From positions 1 through 64,000 of the forward strand of contig CAYXAA010000021.1 in NCBI GenBank assembly GCA_964462985.1: a stretch of 64,000 bases of DNA, in the 5' to 3' direction. A program made the position numbers and the translations under genes. Below, piece by piece: positions 1 to 8,320 of the stretch; the first letter of the stretch is position 1, and each line of letters opens with the position of its first letter. The notes beneath the pieces were generated by a model. The model made no database searches. It was given only the letters and a program-made list of their open reading frames with translations, and had not been told where the DNA came from. The DNA is from CAYXAA01 sp964462985 (GTDB lineage Bacteria > Pseudomonadota > Alphaproteobacteria > Rhizobiales > Stappiaceae).

Positions 1-91
1 TGGCGGAGAGGATGGGATTCGAACCCACGAGACGCTTTTGACGCCTACTCCCTTAGCAGGGGAGCGCCTTCGACCACTCGGCCACCTCTCC
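1..91 (-). tRNA. tRNA-Ser (anticodon GCU)
   Basis: Read on the minus strand, the sequence folds as a class II tRNA with a long variable arm. The seven-base acceptor strands GGAGAGG and CCTCTCC pair at the two ends, followed by a G discriminator and an encoded CCA that occupies the first three bases of the window. The anticodon stem CCCCT/AGGG carries GCT in the loop, which reads serine codons AGC/AGU. The T-loop GTTCGAATC is canonical. The gene appears complete. Confidence 0.97.
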
Positions 92-316
92 GTCCCGCGT
101 CTTTTCGGAGATTCCGCGGCGAATGGCAAGAGCGGGCCGTCGAAAATCATGCCGATTCCGAGCCGATCGCGGCAGAGCGGCCGATAGACGTGGGGGAATC
201 GGGAGAAATCGAGCCCGATCGCCGCAGACCCTTCGGTGCGCCATGCCGCCAGGACACGAAATCCCTGCCCGGTTGCATCAAAGCTGCGCCGCTCCGCCAA
301 TGCGAGGACGAGGCTG

Positions 317-1225
317 CTAGGCGTGCAACGCTGCCGCCTGCTCCTCCTCTCGCCCCTTGCCGCCGGTCTCCCGCACCAGCCAGTCGGCAAACGCCCGCAT
401 CGCCGGGCTGCGCTCGCGGGCGTTGAGCCAGGTCAGCCAGTAGCGGCCGGTGACGATCTCGGCCGCAAACGGCCGGACCAGGCGGCCCTCGCCGATCTCG
501 CGCGCGAACATGGCAACCGGCAGCAGCGCGACGCCGGCGCCGGCGGCGGCAAGGCTCGCCATCGCCGGAGAGGAGTCGAGCACCGGACCGCGCAGCGGCG
601 GGCATGGCAGTCCCTGGGCGGCGAACCAGCGCTCCCATTCTCCGGCCCGGTATGAGCGCATCAGCACCTCGCCGGCAAGATCACCCGGTGCCGACAGCCG
701 GGCGGCGACCTTTGGGCTGCACAGCGGCGACAGCGGCGCGTCCATCAGCCTCATGCTGCCCTCGCCGCGCCAGGCGCCATCGCCGAAGCGGATCGCCATG
801 TCGAGCCCTTCGCCGGCGATGTCGGCGCGGTTGTTGTTGGTGAACACCCGAAGATCGATGCGCGGACAGGCTTCGGCAAAGCGCGGCAGCCGCTCAATCA
901 GCCAGCCCGCGGCGAAGGTGGTGACCACCCCGACGGTGAGGACCTCGCGGAACCGGCCGTCGAGGAAGCGGTCGAGCACGTCGCCGATCCGGTCGAAGGC
1001 GCTTTCGACCACCGGCACCAGCGCCGCGCCCTCGTCCGTCAGCATCAGCCCACGCGGCGTCCGCTTGAACAGGGCGACGCCGAGCCGATCCTCGAGCGCC
1101 TTGATGTGGTGGCTGACGGCCGCCTGGGTGACGCAGAGCTCGATCGCCGCGCGGGTGAAGCTGCCATGCCGGGCAGCGACCTCGAAGGCGCGCAGAGCGT
1201 TGAGCGGAAGCTGAGGTCGGTCCAT
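317..1225 (-). CDS. ampR: LysR-family regulator, AmpR-like
   Basis: A 302-residue LysR-type transcriptional regulator. Residues 6-65 form the winged helix-turn-helix (LRAFEVAARHGSFTRAA, then VTQAAVSHHIKALE), followed by a linker helix and the periplasmic-binding-protein-like effector domain from about residue 90. It is divergent from a class A beta-lactamase with 109 bases between them. This is the classical ampR/bla layout, in which the regulator senses muropeptides and controls the lactamase. I chose the ATG at 1225 because it gives the family's normal N-terminus; upstream codons in the frame run across the shared promoter. A GcvA-like role is possible, but the context favours AmpR. Confidence 0.88.
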   Translation of the reverse strand: MDRPQLPLNALRAFEVAARHGSFTRAAIELCVTQAAVSHHIKALEDRLGVALFKRTPRGLMLTDEGAALVPVVESAFDRIGDVLDRFLDGRFREVLTVGVVTTFAAGWLIERLPRFAEACPRIDLRVFTNNNRADIAGEGLDMAIRFGDGAWRGEGSMRLMDAPLSPLCSPKVAARLSAPGDLAGEVLMRSYRAGEWERWFAAQGLPCPPLRGPVLDSSPAMASLAAAGAGVALLPVAMFAREIGEGRLVRPFAAEIVTGRYWLTWLNARERSPAMRAFADWLVRETGGKGREEEQAAALHA

Positions 1226-1226
1226 G

Positions 1227-1245
1227 ATATTATTTTTTCTAATAT
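1227..1245. promoter_or_regulatory. candidate LysR/AmpR operator
   Basis: A perfect inverted repeat, ATATTA - 7 bases - TAATAT, sits two bases upstream of the ampR start codon. It contains a T-N11-A core (T1230, A1242), the signature of LysR-family operators. Its position over the ampR translation start region would suit autoregulation. Control of the beta-lactamase from the same site is inferred. Confidence 0.6.
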
Positions 1246-1334
1246 TGAAACTAAGATTTGATCGTTTGTTGCGGCCGATATTGCAGTCTACACGGCATTC
1301 CCGGGGGTTGGTATCAATTTTATTGAGGTAAGAG

Positions 1335-2240
1335 ATGATCACCAGAAGACAGGTTTTCGGGACGGCGATGGCGTCGGTCATGGTTGCGGCGACGGTCGGC
1401 GTTGCCCTTGCGCCGCGGACATGGGCGGCCGGCGACGACTTCATTCCGCGCCGTGCCCTTGAAGAGATCGAGCAATGGTCGGGCGGCCGGCTGGGCGTCG
1501 CTGTGCTCGACACCGGGACCGGACGGACGGCCGAGTGGCGCGGCGATGAGCGCTTTCCCCTCAACAGCAGCTTCAAGGTCTTGCTGGCGGCCATGGTGCT
1601 GGCCCGGGTGGATGCCGGCGCGGAAACACTGGAGCGGACGGTTCCGATCGAAGCCTCCGACCTGGTCTCCTGGGCGCCGGCCGTCGAAAAGAAGGTCGGC
1701 AGCACGATGACGGTTGCCGAGCTGTGCAGCGCAGCCGTCACCTTGAGCGACAACGCGGCCGCCAATCTCCTTCTGGAGACCGTCGGCGGGCCTGATGACC
1801 TGACACGCTTCCTTCGCGAAACCGGCGATCAGGTCACCCGTCTCGACCGGACCGAGCCGACCCTCAATGACACTGCGCCAGGCGATCCACGCGACACCAC
1901 GTCACCGCGCGCCATGCTCTCAAGCCTCGAGCATCTTCTGCTCGGCGACCGGCTGTCGCCAGCCTCCCGGCAACAACTGCTCGACTGGATGCTCGCCAAC
2001 AAGACGGGCGACACCCGGATCCGCGCCGGGGTGCCGGCCAATTGGCGCGTCGGCGACAAGACCGGCACCAGCGGCAAGGGCGCGATCTCGGACGTCGCCA
2101 TCCTGTTCCCGCCGGACCGCAAGCCCGTCCTGCTCACGATCTACATCGCCGAGGCCACCCGCAAGACCGAGGAGCTCAGCGCGCTTCAGGCCGCCGTTGC
2201 CCGGATCGTGGCCGAGCGCATCATGGCGATGGGCGGATAA
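1335..2240 (+). CDS. bla: class A beta-lactamase, Tat-exported
   Basis: A 301-residue serine beta-lactamase that hydrolyses beta-lactams in the periplasm. All active-site elements are visible: S78-S-F-K81 (Ambler 70-73), S138-D-N140 (130-132), E174-P-T-L-N178 (E166 to N170) and K242-T-G244 (234-236). The N-terminus TRRQVF followed by a hydrophobic stretch is a twin-arginine signal, with likely cleavage near AWAA at residues 29-32. Residue 77 is Asn and the residue after KTGT is Ser, so the Cys69-Cys238 disulfide typical of class A carbapenemases is absent. A purine-rich GAGGTAAG lies just upstream of the ATG. Divergent from ampR, so probably inducible. Confidence 0.93.
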   Translation: MITRRQVFGTAMASVMVAATVGVALAPRTWAAGDDFIPRRALEEIEQWSGGRLGVAVLDTGTGRTAEWRGDERFPLNSSFKVLLAAMVLARVDAGAETLERTVPIEASDLVSWAPAVEKKVGSTMTVAELCSAAVTLSDNAAANLLLETVGGPDDLTRFLRETGDQVTRLDRTEPTLNDTAPGDPRDTTSPRAMLSSLEHLLLGDRLSPASRQQLLDWMLANKTGDTRIRAGVPANWRVGDKTGTSGKGAISDVAILFPPDRKPVLLTIYIAEATRKTEELSALQAAVARIVAERIMAMGG

Positions 2241-2690
2241 CGGATCCGGCCCGCCGGTAACCGCGGTGGCCGCAGCAGGCCGCCTCTTCGACCACCGATG
2301 TGCCGTGACCATGAGCCGGCTCGATCATGAAGTCCGGTCCGCCGCAGCCCCGCGGCGGACCCGGGAGACGGCCTGAGACGACCATCGGGCAGCCTTTTTT
2401 CAGGACAGCGCATGGCCGCTGACAGCCGCGACACGCCGTTGCCCTGCCGGATCACGGCTCAACCTCAGTGAGGAGCGAAAGCGTTGTGACCGGCGCCTCC
2501 GCGGCCACGCAATCAGCCGACAAAGTGCAGCGTCAATCTGATTTCACGCCAAACTCACGTAGAGTGATCTTTGGATATGATAAGAAACAATCATAAGAAG
2601 AATGAAAAGCATTTTGAGAACGTCAAATTTCTTACACGGCGCTGCCCCGCGCCTTGTTTCCGGGCATCGCCAAGCCACCAGGTGTTTTCA
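2241..2690. other. intergenic region after bla
   Basis: About 450 bases with no supportable gene. The first half is GC-rich. From about 2530 the sequence becomes markedly AT-rich and probably carries the promoter of the small gene that follows. A run of six T near 2395 is preceded by only a weak hairpin, so I do not call a terminator. Confidence 0.5.
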
Positions 2691-2891
2691 ATGCTTTACA
2701 CAATCGTTTTCATCGCCTGCCTGACGGAATTTCCACAGTCCTGTAGCGCCTACGAGCAGCCCGTGCATGGCTTTGCCAGCCATCCGGCCGCCGCCTTCGT
2801 TCAGGCGCAGGGCGTGCTCGCCCAGTGGCTAAACGCGCATCCCGGCTACACGCTGCGGCGCTGGAAGCTGCAGCCCGGCCTTGGGGCCTGA
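2691..2891 (+). CDS. small conserved-type exported or membrane protein
   Basis: A 66-residue protein starting at the second in-frame ATG. It has a hydrophobic N-terminus (LYTIVFIACL), a Cys at residue 18 and a C-terminus with QAQGVLAQWL and HPGYTLRRWK. That pattern (short hydrophobic start, Q-A-Q, W, H-P-G, R-R-W) resembles small hypothetical proteins common in Rhizobiales. The function is unknown. An upstream ATG at 2571 would add 40 residues of Asn/Lys-rich, AT-rich sequence that does not look coding, so I prefer 2691. No strong ribosome binding site is visible. Confidence 0.6.
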   Translation: MLYTIVFIACLTEFPQSCSAYEQPVHGFASHPAAAFVQAQGVLAQWLNAHPGYTLRRWKLQPGLGA

Positions 2892-2910
2892 AGAAGTAGC
2901 GGCGGCTCCT

Positions 2911-3180
2911 TCAGTGCAGCGTCAGCCACTCTCGGGCCGCCCGCTGCGCCTCGGCAATCTGTTCCCGGGTCATCTCGGCCGAAATCTCGCGCCGGTAGCG
3001 CACCGCTGCAGCACTGCCCTTCATCGCGGCGAGATTGAACCACTTGTGCGCCGCGACCAGGTCGGCTGCGCCGCTGCGACCGCTGGCACTGTCGAGCCCA
3101 AGCTGAAACAGAATATCCGCACCGGCGGGCTTTTCTCCCATTGCGGCCAGTTCCGACACCCTAAGTTCATACCGCGCCAT
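2911..3180 (-). CDS. small Sel1-like repeat protein
   Basis: An 89-residue cytoplasmic protein without a signal peptide. Residues 22-60 read as one Sel1/TPR-like helical hairpin (ILFQLGLDSASGRSG, then DLVAAHKWFNLAAMKGS with the A-x-x-W-x-x-x-A-A pattern). It ends with an Arg/Glu-rich helix and R-E-W-L-T-L-H. Short proteins of this shape are conserved in Hyphomicrobiales; a protein-interaction role is inferred only from the fold. A GGGAGAG ribosome binding site lies about five bases before the ATG. It converges on the small gene to its left, with 19 bases between them. Confidence 0.75.
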   Translation of the reverse strand: MARYELRVSELAAMGEKPAGADILFQLGLDSASGRSGAADLVAAHKWFNLAAMKGSAAAVRYRREISAEMTREQIAEAQRAAREWLTLH

Positions 3181-4019
3181 AACTCTCTCCCATCGAAGAC
3201 TGCGCTCCGCTTGCAGAGCGGCGATCTTGGTTTCCGGATCTTCTGGATGCGACTTGTTCCACTCGATCCATGACCTGAAGATGTCTTGGCAGCGCTGAAA
3301 ATGCCCTTAAAATTTTAGTTTAATGAGAGCCAAACAATCTGCATACGCGCGGTTAACTTCATCTTCCGGTAACGCTGTCGGGCGGAAAACCGATGTAACA
3401 CCAAGACCTCCACTGCCGGATGGCCCGGGTCGCATCCACTATTCGTTCACCACGACGACAGATCGCCGGTCAGCGGCCGGCGGCGACGCTGGTGTGATGG
3501 CGGCCTCCCGGATCCTCGAGCGCACGACCATGCGCGCCCTGGAACCAAGCTATACCGACACGGGGCCGTCGGCGCGGACGGAGCCCTGGAGACCCCGTGT
3601 CAGCAAGGCCAGAGGCATCACGGCCTGCAACGGGATGCTGTGACCGTCACAACGAACGCAAACGAGAGAGGCTGCGATCCGGACCAAGACGCCCGCAAGA
3701 GACCTTGGCTGCGCATGCTCGGACCTACACGACTCAACGCTGCCACGCGACCGCCTGCACGATCACCTCGTTTCCCCCAGGCCTTGTTAAAACAGCGAAG
3801 GCCGAAGCTTTCTTCGCCGGCGGCCACACCCTGGAAAACAACCTATAACTGGCCCGTAGATCAGGCACTAGCAAATGCAACAAATTGTAGTCCTGCCGGA
3901 TCGGAGAAACACGAACAGCAGCAACGTTGTAAAAAGGTGACAGCTTTTTGCCCGTCGATATGCGATTCTCTCGGCATGAATATACTTCCGGGGCAGGGGG
4001 TGCCTTCAAGGAGTGATCC
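3181..4019. other. 839-base gene-poor region upstream of the beta-barrel gene
   Basis: No reading frame here has coding-like composition, a ribosome binding site and a recognisable product together. The region holds the promoter of the leftward Sel1-like gene at its left end and, at its right end, the leader of the outer-membrane protein gene, with AAGGAG about six bases before that ATG. An AT-rich patch at about 3305-3325 and a second around 3960-3990 stand out from the GC-rich background. A small RNA is possible but nothing in the sequence proves one. Confidence 0.45.
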
Positions 4020-4703
4020 ATGAATCGCCTTTTTCTGTCCTCAGCGATGGCCGTGGTCATGACCGGTGCGGCTTACGCTGCCGATCTTCCGACCTACGAG
4101 CCGGCGCCGATCGTGGAGCCGTCTCCACTCGCCTACAACTGGTCCGGCTTCTATGGCGGTCTTCAGGCCGGTTGGGGATGGTCCGACTTTGATATCAACG
4201 ACGGCCTCGGCCTCGATGAAACCATCGACATGGACGGCGGTTTCGTCGGCGGCGTGATCGGTGCCCAGTGGCAGTGGAACTGGATGGTGGTCGGCGTCGA
4301 AGGTGACCTGAACTGGTCGGGCGTCGAGGGCGATGAGTCCGGACCCGGCTTCGGCAACCTTGATGGCAAGATCAACTGGTTCGGCTCGCTCAACGCAAAG
4401 CTCGGCATTGCGATCGATCGCGTCCTCCCCTACGCCGTCGGCGGTGTCGCCTTTGCTGGGGCCGAAACCGGTCAGACGCTCGCCGGCGGTTCCTCGGACG
4501 ACGACCAGACCTACGTCGGCTGGACCTTGGGTGCTGGCTTGGACTACGCCGTCACCGACAACATCATTGTCGGCCTGCAGTATAAATACTACGACTTCGG
4601 CGAAGAGGACTTCGACCTCAGCGGCGGCTTCACCGACCGCGAGGGCGATCTCAACATGCATACGGTCTCGGCACGTTTCACCTACAAGTTCGGCGCCTTC
4701 TGA
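4020..4703 (+). CDS. outer-membrane beta-barrel protein, Omp25/RopB-like
   Basis: A 227-residue outer-membrane protein. Residues 1-20 are a signal peptide (MNRLFLSSAMAVVM, cleavage after AYA). The mature protein begins with a Pro-rich segment, then NWSGFYGGLQAGW, the usual start of the small porin-like barrels of Rhizobiales. Alternating hydrophobic strands, acidic loops and a terminal Phe in FTYKFGAF (the BAM recognition signal) fit an eight-stranded barrel. Proteins of this family are abundant structural components linking the outer membrane to peptidoglycan. It appears monocistronic, with its own leader and terminator. Confidence 0.92.
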   Translation: MNRLFLSSAMAVVMTGAAYAADLPTYEPAPIVEPSPLAYNWSGFYGGLQAGWGWSDFDINDGLGLDETIDMDGGFVGGVIGAQWQWNWMVVGVEGDLNWSGVEGDESGPGFGNLDGKINWFGSLNAKLGIAIDRVLPYAVGGVAFAGAETGQTLAGGSSDDDQTYVGWTLGAGLDYAVTDNIIVGLQYKYYDFGEEDFDLSGGFTDREGDLNMHTVSARFTYKFGAF

Positions 4704-4742
4704 GGCTGTCTGAAGACTCCTTGACCGTCCTGGCGATATCCG

Positions 4743-4780
4743 CAATTCCGGCAAGAACCCTTGCCGGGATTGCCTGTTTT
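4743..4780 (+). terminator. rho-independent terminator of the beta-barrel gene
   Basis: AATTCCGGCAAG and TTGCCGGGATT form a stem with a very short loop. It is followed after a few bases by a run of T (GTTTTTG). It lies about 40 bases after the stop codon. Confidence 0.8.
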
Positions 4781-4955
4781 TGCGGCACGGTGTGCAAAAA
4801 GGGATGAGGCGACGCGCGGGCCGAACCTGCTGCGGGCAAACAGCCCCGGTTTCATCCACCTGTACATCCACCGTTCATCCTGGCCTTGCTAGAGAGAACC
4901 GGTTTGGTAATCCTGCACGATGCGGGATCGGCGGTCGACGAACGGAAAGAGGGCC

Positions 4956-5429
4956 ATGGCCACTTGCGGTGTCTTTTCCAATTTCCCCGGGCGGGCCGGC
5001 GCCATGCTGCGCGGCATCGTCGGACTTGCTCTCGCAGTCTATGTCACGACAACGGCCGCCGCCGGGCCCCTCGATCCGTTCTTCGGTCGCTGGCAGACGC
5101 CGGATGGCGGCGAGGTGCTGATCAAGACTTGCAGCAAGACCCCGTGCGGCCAGCTCGTCTCGTTCCCTCCGCCGCCAGGAACGACCATGGCAACGGCGAC
5201 AGACGTGAACAACCGCGATCAAAGCAAACGCGGCCGCAAGCTGCTCGGCCTGGCCGTGCTGTGGCGGATGGAGCCCGCCGGAAAGGGCGCCAAGGCCCGG
5301 ATATACGACCCTCGCCGCGGCTTTTCGGTCCCGGCGACGCTGACGCTTCAGGGCAACCGTCTCACCATTCGCGGCTGCGCCCGCGTCATATTCGAGATCT
5401 GCGAAACCGAGACCTGGGTGCGACGGTAA
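4956..5429 (+). CDS. DUF2147 family exported protein
   Basis: A 157-residue protein of the DUF2147 family, small periplasmic beta-rich proteins of unknown function. Typical elements are F-G-R-W-Q-T-P-D-G near the mature N-terminus, the Cys pair around KTCSKTPCGQ, the D-x-N-N-x-D turn, Y-D-P-R-R-G, and the C-terminal R-G-C-A then E-T-W. A hydrophobic signal segment (GIVGLALAVYVTTTAAA) follows a short N-terminal extension. I chose the ATG at 4956 because GGAAAGAGGG lies directly upstream; the ATG at 5004 would give a more standard signal peptide and is a real alternative. Confidence 0.82.
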   Translation: MATCGVFSNFPGRAGAMLRGIVGLALAVYVTTTAAAGPLDPFFGRWQTPDGGEVLIKTCSKTPCGQLVSFPPPPGTTMATATDVNNRDQSKRGRKLLGLAVLWRMEPAGKGAKARIYDPRRGFSVPATLTLQGNRLTIRGCARVIFEICETETWVRR

Positions 5430-5516
5430 TCGGACACGGCTTCGACCCGGCTTAGGACGAACCAACTTGGCGCTGAAGCGGAACGGAAGACACCCGTTCG
5501 GTTGCCCTCGGTCCGT

Positions 5517-5984
5517 CTACAGCATCCGCTTGAAGCCCTCGTGGCTGCGCTCATAGCCGAGCCGCTCGTAAAAGCGGTGGGCATCGGCGCGCTGCTTGTT
5601 CGAGGTCAGCTGCATCATCATGCAGCCGAGCGCGCGGGCCCGCTCTTCGGCGAAGCGCACCATCGCCCCGCCGATACCCTGGCCGCGGCGGTCGGCGCGG
5701 GTGTGGACGCTCTCGAGCTGTGCGCGCGAGCCACCCTGGAAGGCGAGCCCGAGCAGCACCGTCAGCTGGAAGGTTCCGACCACTTCGCCATTCTCGTCGC
5801 GAGCGACGTAGATTTCCGTGTCCGGATGAGCGGCAATGCGGCGGAAGGCTGCAAGGTAGGGCGTTAAATCGTCCGTCTCCCGCCCGACTCGTGACCCGAC
5901 CGCGCCGGCGTTCACCAGCGCCACGATCGTCGCCACATCCGCTTCCGTTGCCGGCTCGATCACCACCTCGGCCGTGCGTGACAT
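5517..5984 (-). CDS. GNAT family N-acetyltransferase
   Basis: A 155-residue acetyltransferase. Residues 5-30 match the N-terminal strand and helix (I-E-P-A-T-E-A-D-V-A-T-I). The acetyl-CoA pyrophosphate loop is R-R-G-Q-G-I-G-G-A-M (motif A, RxxGxG), and the C-terminus has the A-H-R-F-Y-E-R-L-G-Y-E-R motif B seen in aminoglycoside/protein acetyltransferase-like members. The substrate cannot be told from sequence. The ATG at 5984 follows a strong GGAGGGG; an upstream ATG would add 14 residues without support. Confidence 0.88.
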   Translation of the reverse strand: MSRTAEVVIEPATEADVATIVALVNAGAVGSRVGRETDDLTPYLAAFRRIAAHPDTEIYVARDENGEVVGTFQLTVLLGLAFQGGSRAQLESVHTRADRRGQGIGGAMVRFAEERARALGCMMMQLTSNKQRADAHRFYERLGYERSHEGFKRML

Positions 5985-6155
5985 TCCCCCTCCGCGACTG
6001 TGATCCCTGCAAGACCCAACTGGCAAAAAGCCTTTGGCGGATGAAAAAACGCCACCGGACCAGTCGAAATTACGCGATTCTGGCAGGGCCAGACATCCCT
6101 CGCCTTCAGCGAACGACGCCGGTTCAGTCCGTTGGAACGGAGAGATCGACGAGCA

Positions 6156-7961
6156 TCAGCTCGCTGCTGCAACCGTGACCAATGGCGGATATACCACCGG
6201 CCCGGCCTGATCGGCCGCCTCGAGCGCCGCGTGCATGGCGACGATGACCGGCTCCGGCGCGAGTTCCTGCGGCGTCAGGAACAGCCCGAGCCGCCGCATC
6301 GCATCACCGAAGCGCACCGACGACGTCAGATAGACCAGGAACGGTGCAGCGACCAGCGGTATGGTCACCGGCAGCAGCCACAAGACAAGGTCTGGCACCC
6401 AGTCGACGGCGAAGGCGAGCGCGCCTGCGCCGAACGCGACCATCCACCAGGTGGCGAGGATACTGTCGCGCAGCGACACGGAACCGTCGTCCCGCGCCGC
6501 GGCCGGCCAGCCGGAATCCGCGCCGCGCAGGATCTGGAACACCGAGCGGCTCTGGAACATCATGTGGATCGGCGCCAGCAGCGACGTCAGCAGCAGTTCG
6601 ACGAACGCGCTGACGGTAACCCGCAGCGCGCCGCCGAAGTGCCGCCCCTCTCCATAAAGCAGAGCGCGCACAAGCAGCAGTGCCTTAGGCAGGATCAGGA
6701 GAGCGACGACGCCGAACAGCAGGGCGAGCGCCGTGCCCGTCTCCGGATGCGGAAAGATCGGGAACAGCGACTGGCCGTCAAAATAGACTGGCGGCGGCGC
6801 CACGAGCGGAGCGACGATGCTCGCGACCAGGAACAGCAGCCAGATGGGAGAACACAGATAGGCGAAGATCCCCTGCAGGATCGATATCCGGCTCCACAGG
6901 TGGAACCGCGGCGCCAGCAGAACGCGGCCGTGCTGCAGGTTGCCCTGGCACCAGCGCCGGTCGCGCTTGGCGTAGTCGATCAGATTGGCCGGCGCCTCCT
7001 CAAAGGAGCCCGAGAGATCTGCGTCGAGCCGAACGGTCCATCCGTCACGCGCCAGCATTGCCGCCTCGACCGTGTCGTGGCTGAGGACGTCGCCACCGAA
7101 TGGGGGCTTGCCGGCGAGCTTCGGCATGCCGCAGGAATTGGCGAAGGCCCGGGTCCTGATCAGAGCGTTGTGGCCCCAGAACGGCCCTTCCCGCCCCTGC
7201 AGGGCTGCAACTCCACGGGAAAAAATCGGTGAGTAGAACCAGGCCGAGAATTGCAACAATCGCCCGAACACGGTGCGCCGCTCGATGACGCGCGGAAGTG
7301 TCTGCAGAAGGCCAAGGGTCGGCTCGGCTTCCATGCGCCGGACCATCTCGACGATGGTCTGGCCGCTCATCAGGCTGTCGGCGTCGAGCACCAGCATGTA
7401 GTCATAGGCACCGCCGGACGTGCGGATGAAGTCCGCAACATTGCCGGCCTTGCGGCCGACGTTCGGCGAGCGATGGCGGTAGAACAGCCGCCCGCCGGCA
7501 CGCAGCCTGAGCAGAACGCGGCGATAGCTGGCCTTTTCGGCCTCGACGCACTCCGGCCGCGTCGAATCCGACAGGATGTGAAAATCGAAAAGGTCGATGA
7601 CGCCCAGGCTGTCGAGCGCGCGGTACATCGCCTCGACACGGGCGAGAACCCCTTTTGGCTCCTCGTTGTAGACCGGCATCAGGATGGCAGTGCGGCCCGT
7701 CGGACGGCCCTCGATGCGACGCACCGGCTCGCTCTGAAACAGAAGGCCGAGGAGAGCCGTGCAGGCGCCCCAGGCCAGCCAGAAGCATGAGACCGCCACC
7801 AGCGCAATTCGAACGATATCGAGAACGTCGAAGCCGTCGGACTGGGCAACGGTGCCGAACATGGCCACGGCAGCCCAGACGAGGCAGACGGTCAGCACGA
7901 CCGCGCCAACCCTCCTGACCATGACCACAAGGTCACTGACCGCGCCCGGGCGATCGTTCAA
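6156..7961 (-). CDS. opgH: glucans biosynthesis glucosyltransferase OpgH
   Basis: A 601-residue inner-membrane family 2 glycosyltransferase that makes the beta-glucan backbone of osmoregulated periplasmic glucans from UDP-glucose. Two N-terminal membrane helices (about 12-36 and 48-74) precede the catalytic domain: I-L-M-P-V-Y-N-E-E (93-101), D193-A-D195, and the RRW motif at 335-337 in KRDRRWCQGN. A cluster of membrane helices follows to the end. It lacks the long cytoplasmic N-terminal region of the E. coli enzyme (about 850 residues). The start is TTG in a TTGA overlap with the upstream gene, which suggests translational coupling. Confidence 0.92.
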   Translation of the reverse strand: MNDRPGAVSDLVVMVRRVGAVVLTVCLVWAAVAMFGTVAQSDGFDVLDIVRIALVAVSCFWLAWGACTALLGLLFQSEPVRRIEGRPTGRTAILMPVYNEEPKGVLARVEAMYRALDSLGVIDLFDFHILSDSTRPECVEAEKASYRRVLLRLRAGGRLFYRHRSPNVGRKAGNVADFIRTSGGAYDYMLVLDADSLMSGQTIVEMVRRMEAEPTLGLLQTLPRVIERRTVFGRLLQFSAWFYSPIFSRGVAALQGREGPFWGHNALIRTRAFANSCGMPKLAGKPPFGGDVLSHDTVEAAMLARDGWTVRLDADLSGSFEEAPANLIDYAKRDRRWCQGNLQHGRVLLAPRFHLWSRISILQGIFAYLCSPIWLLFLVASIVAPLVAPPPVYFDGQSLFPIFPHPETGTALALLFGVVALLILPKALLLVRALLYGEGRHFGGALRVTVSAFVELLLTSLLAPIHMMFQSRSVFQILRGADSGWPAAARDDGSVSLRDSILATWWMVAFGAGALAFAVDWVPDLVLWLLPVTIPLVAAPFLVYLTSSVRFGDAMRRLGLFLTPQELAPEPVIVAMHAALEAADQAGPVVYPPLVTVAAAS

Positions 7962-8320
7962 GACTTCGCTCCCTTGAAGGTATCACTGCCTGCGATGATC
8001 CGTCGCAGGGCCGACAACAGCCTCCCCGACGACAACGCCGGCGCCACGAGGTCACGCTCGGGCATGACCAGTGGCCGCGAGGGAGGCGGAAGCACGAGAC
8101 AGGACAGCACCAGTTTCCGTGTAAGCGGCGTCACCCGTTCGGCCAGAACGTCCGCAACGGAAAATGGTAATGACAGCGAGGTGAGGGCATCCTCAACGAC
8201 GGCCTTCAGTGCCGCATCGTCGAGGTCAGGCCGGCCGAGCTCCGCTCGCAGCCTCTCGTAACCCTCGGTTGCAGTCGGGCAGGTCGGCGTCACGATCGCT
8301 GTATCGTGATCGGTGTGCAT
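7958..8320 (-). CDS. uncharacterised protein encoded between opgG and opgH
   Basis: A 120-residue soluble protein that I cannot assign to a family. It has a short acidic/polar N-terminus, an amphipathic helical stretch (residues 21-50), a Pro-rich segment around LPPPSRP (77-83) and a basic C-terminal helix. There is no signal peptide or membrane segment. Its ATG overlaps the opgG stop by one base (TGATG) and its stop overlaps the opgH TTG by four (TTGA), so the three genes are almost certainly co-translated. An upstream ATG at 8338 would place its start inside opgG; the coupled start is preferred. A role in OpgH assembly or regulation is an inference from position alone. Confidence 0.8.
   Translation of the reverse strand: MHTDHDTAIVTPTCPTATEGYERLRAELGRPDLDDAALKAVVEDALTSLSLPFSVADVLAERVTPLTRKLVLSCLVLPPPSRPLVMPERDLVAPALSSGRLLSALRRIIAGSDTFKGAKS

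Noticed and set aside
2571..2690. 40-codon upstream extension of the 66-residue small protein
   Set aside because: The segment is AT-rich with Asn/Lys/His-rich translation, looks like promoter DNA, and the second ATG gives a sensible hydrophobic start.
3305..3325. AT-rich TTAA...TTTAA patch as a CtrA binding site
   Set aside because: The spacing between TTAA elements is nine bases rather than the seven of the CtrA consensus, and no cell-cycle gene is adjacent.
6132..7232. Rightward 366-codon frame over opgH
   Set aside because: Antisense to a clear glycosyltransferase. Composition is Arg/Gln/His-rich, typical of GC-driven shadows.
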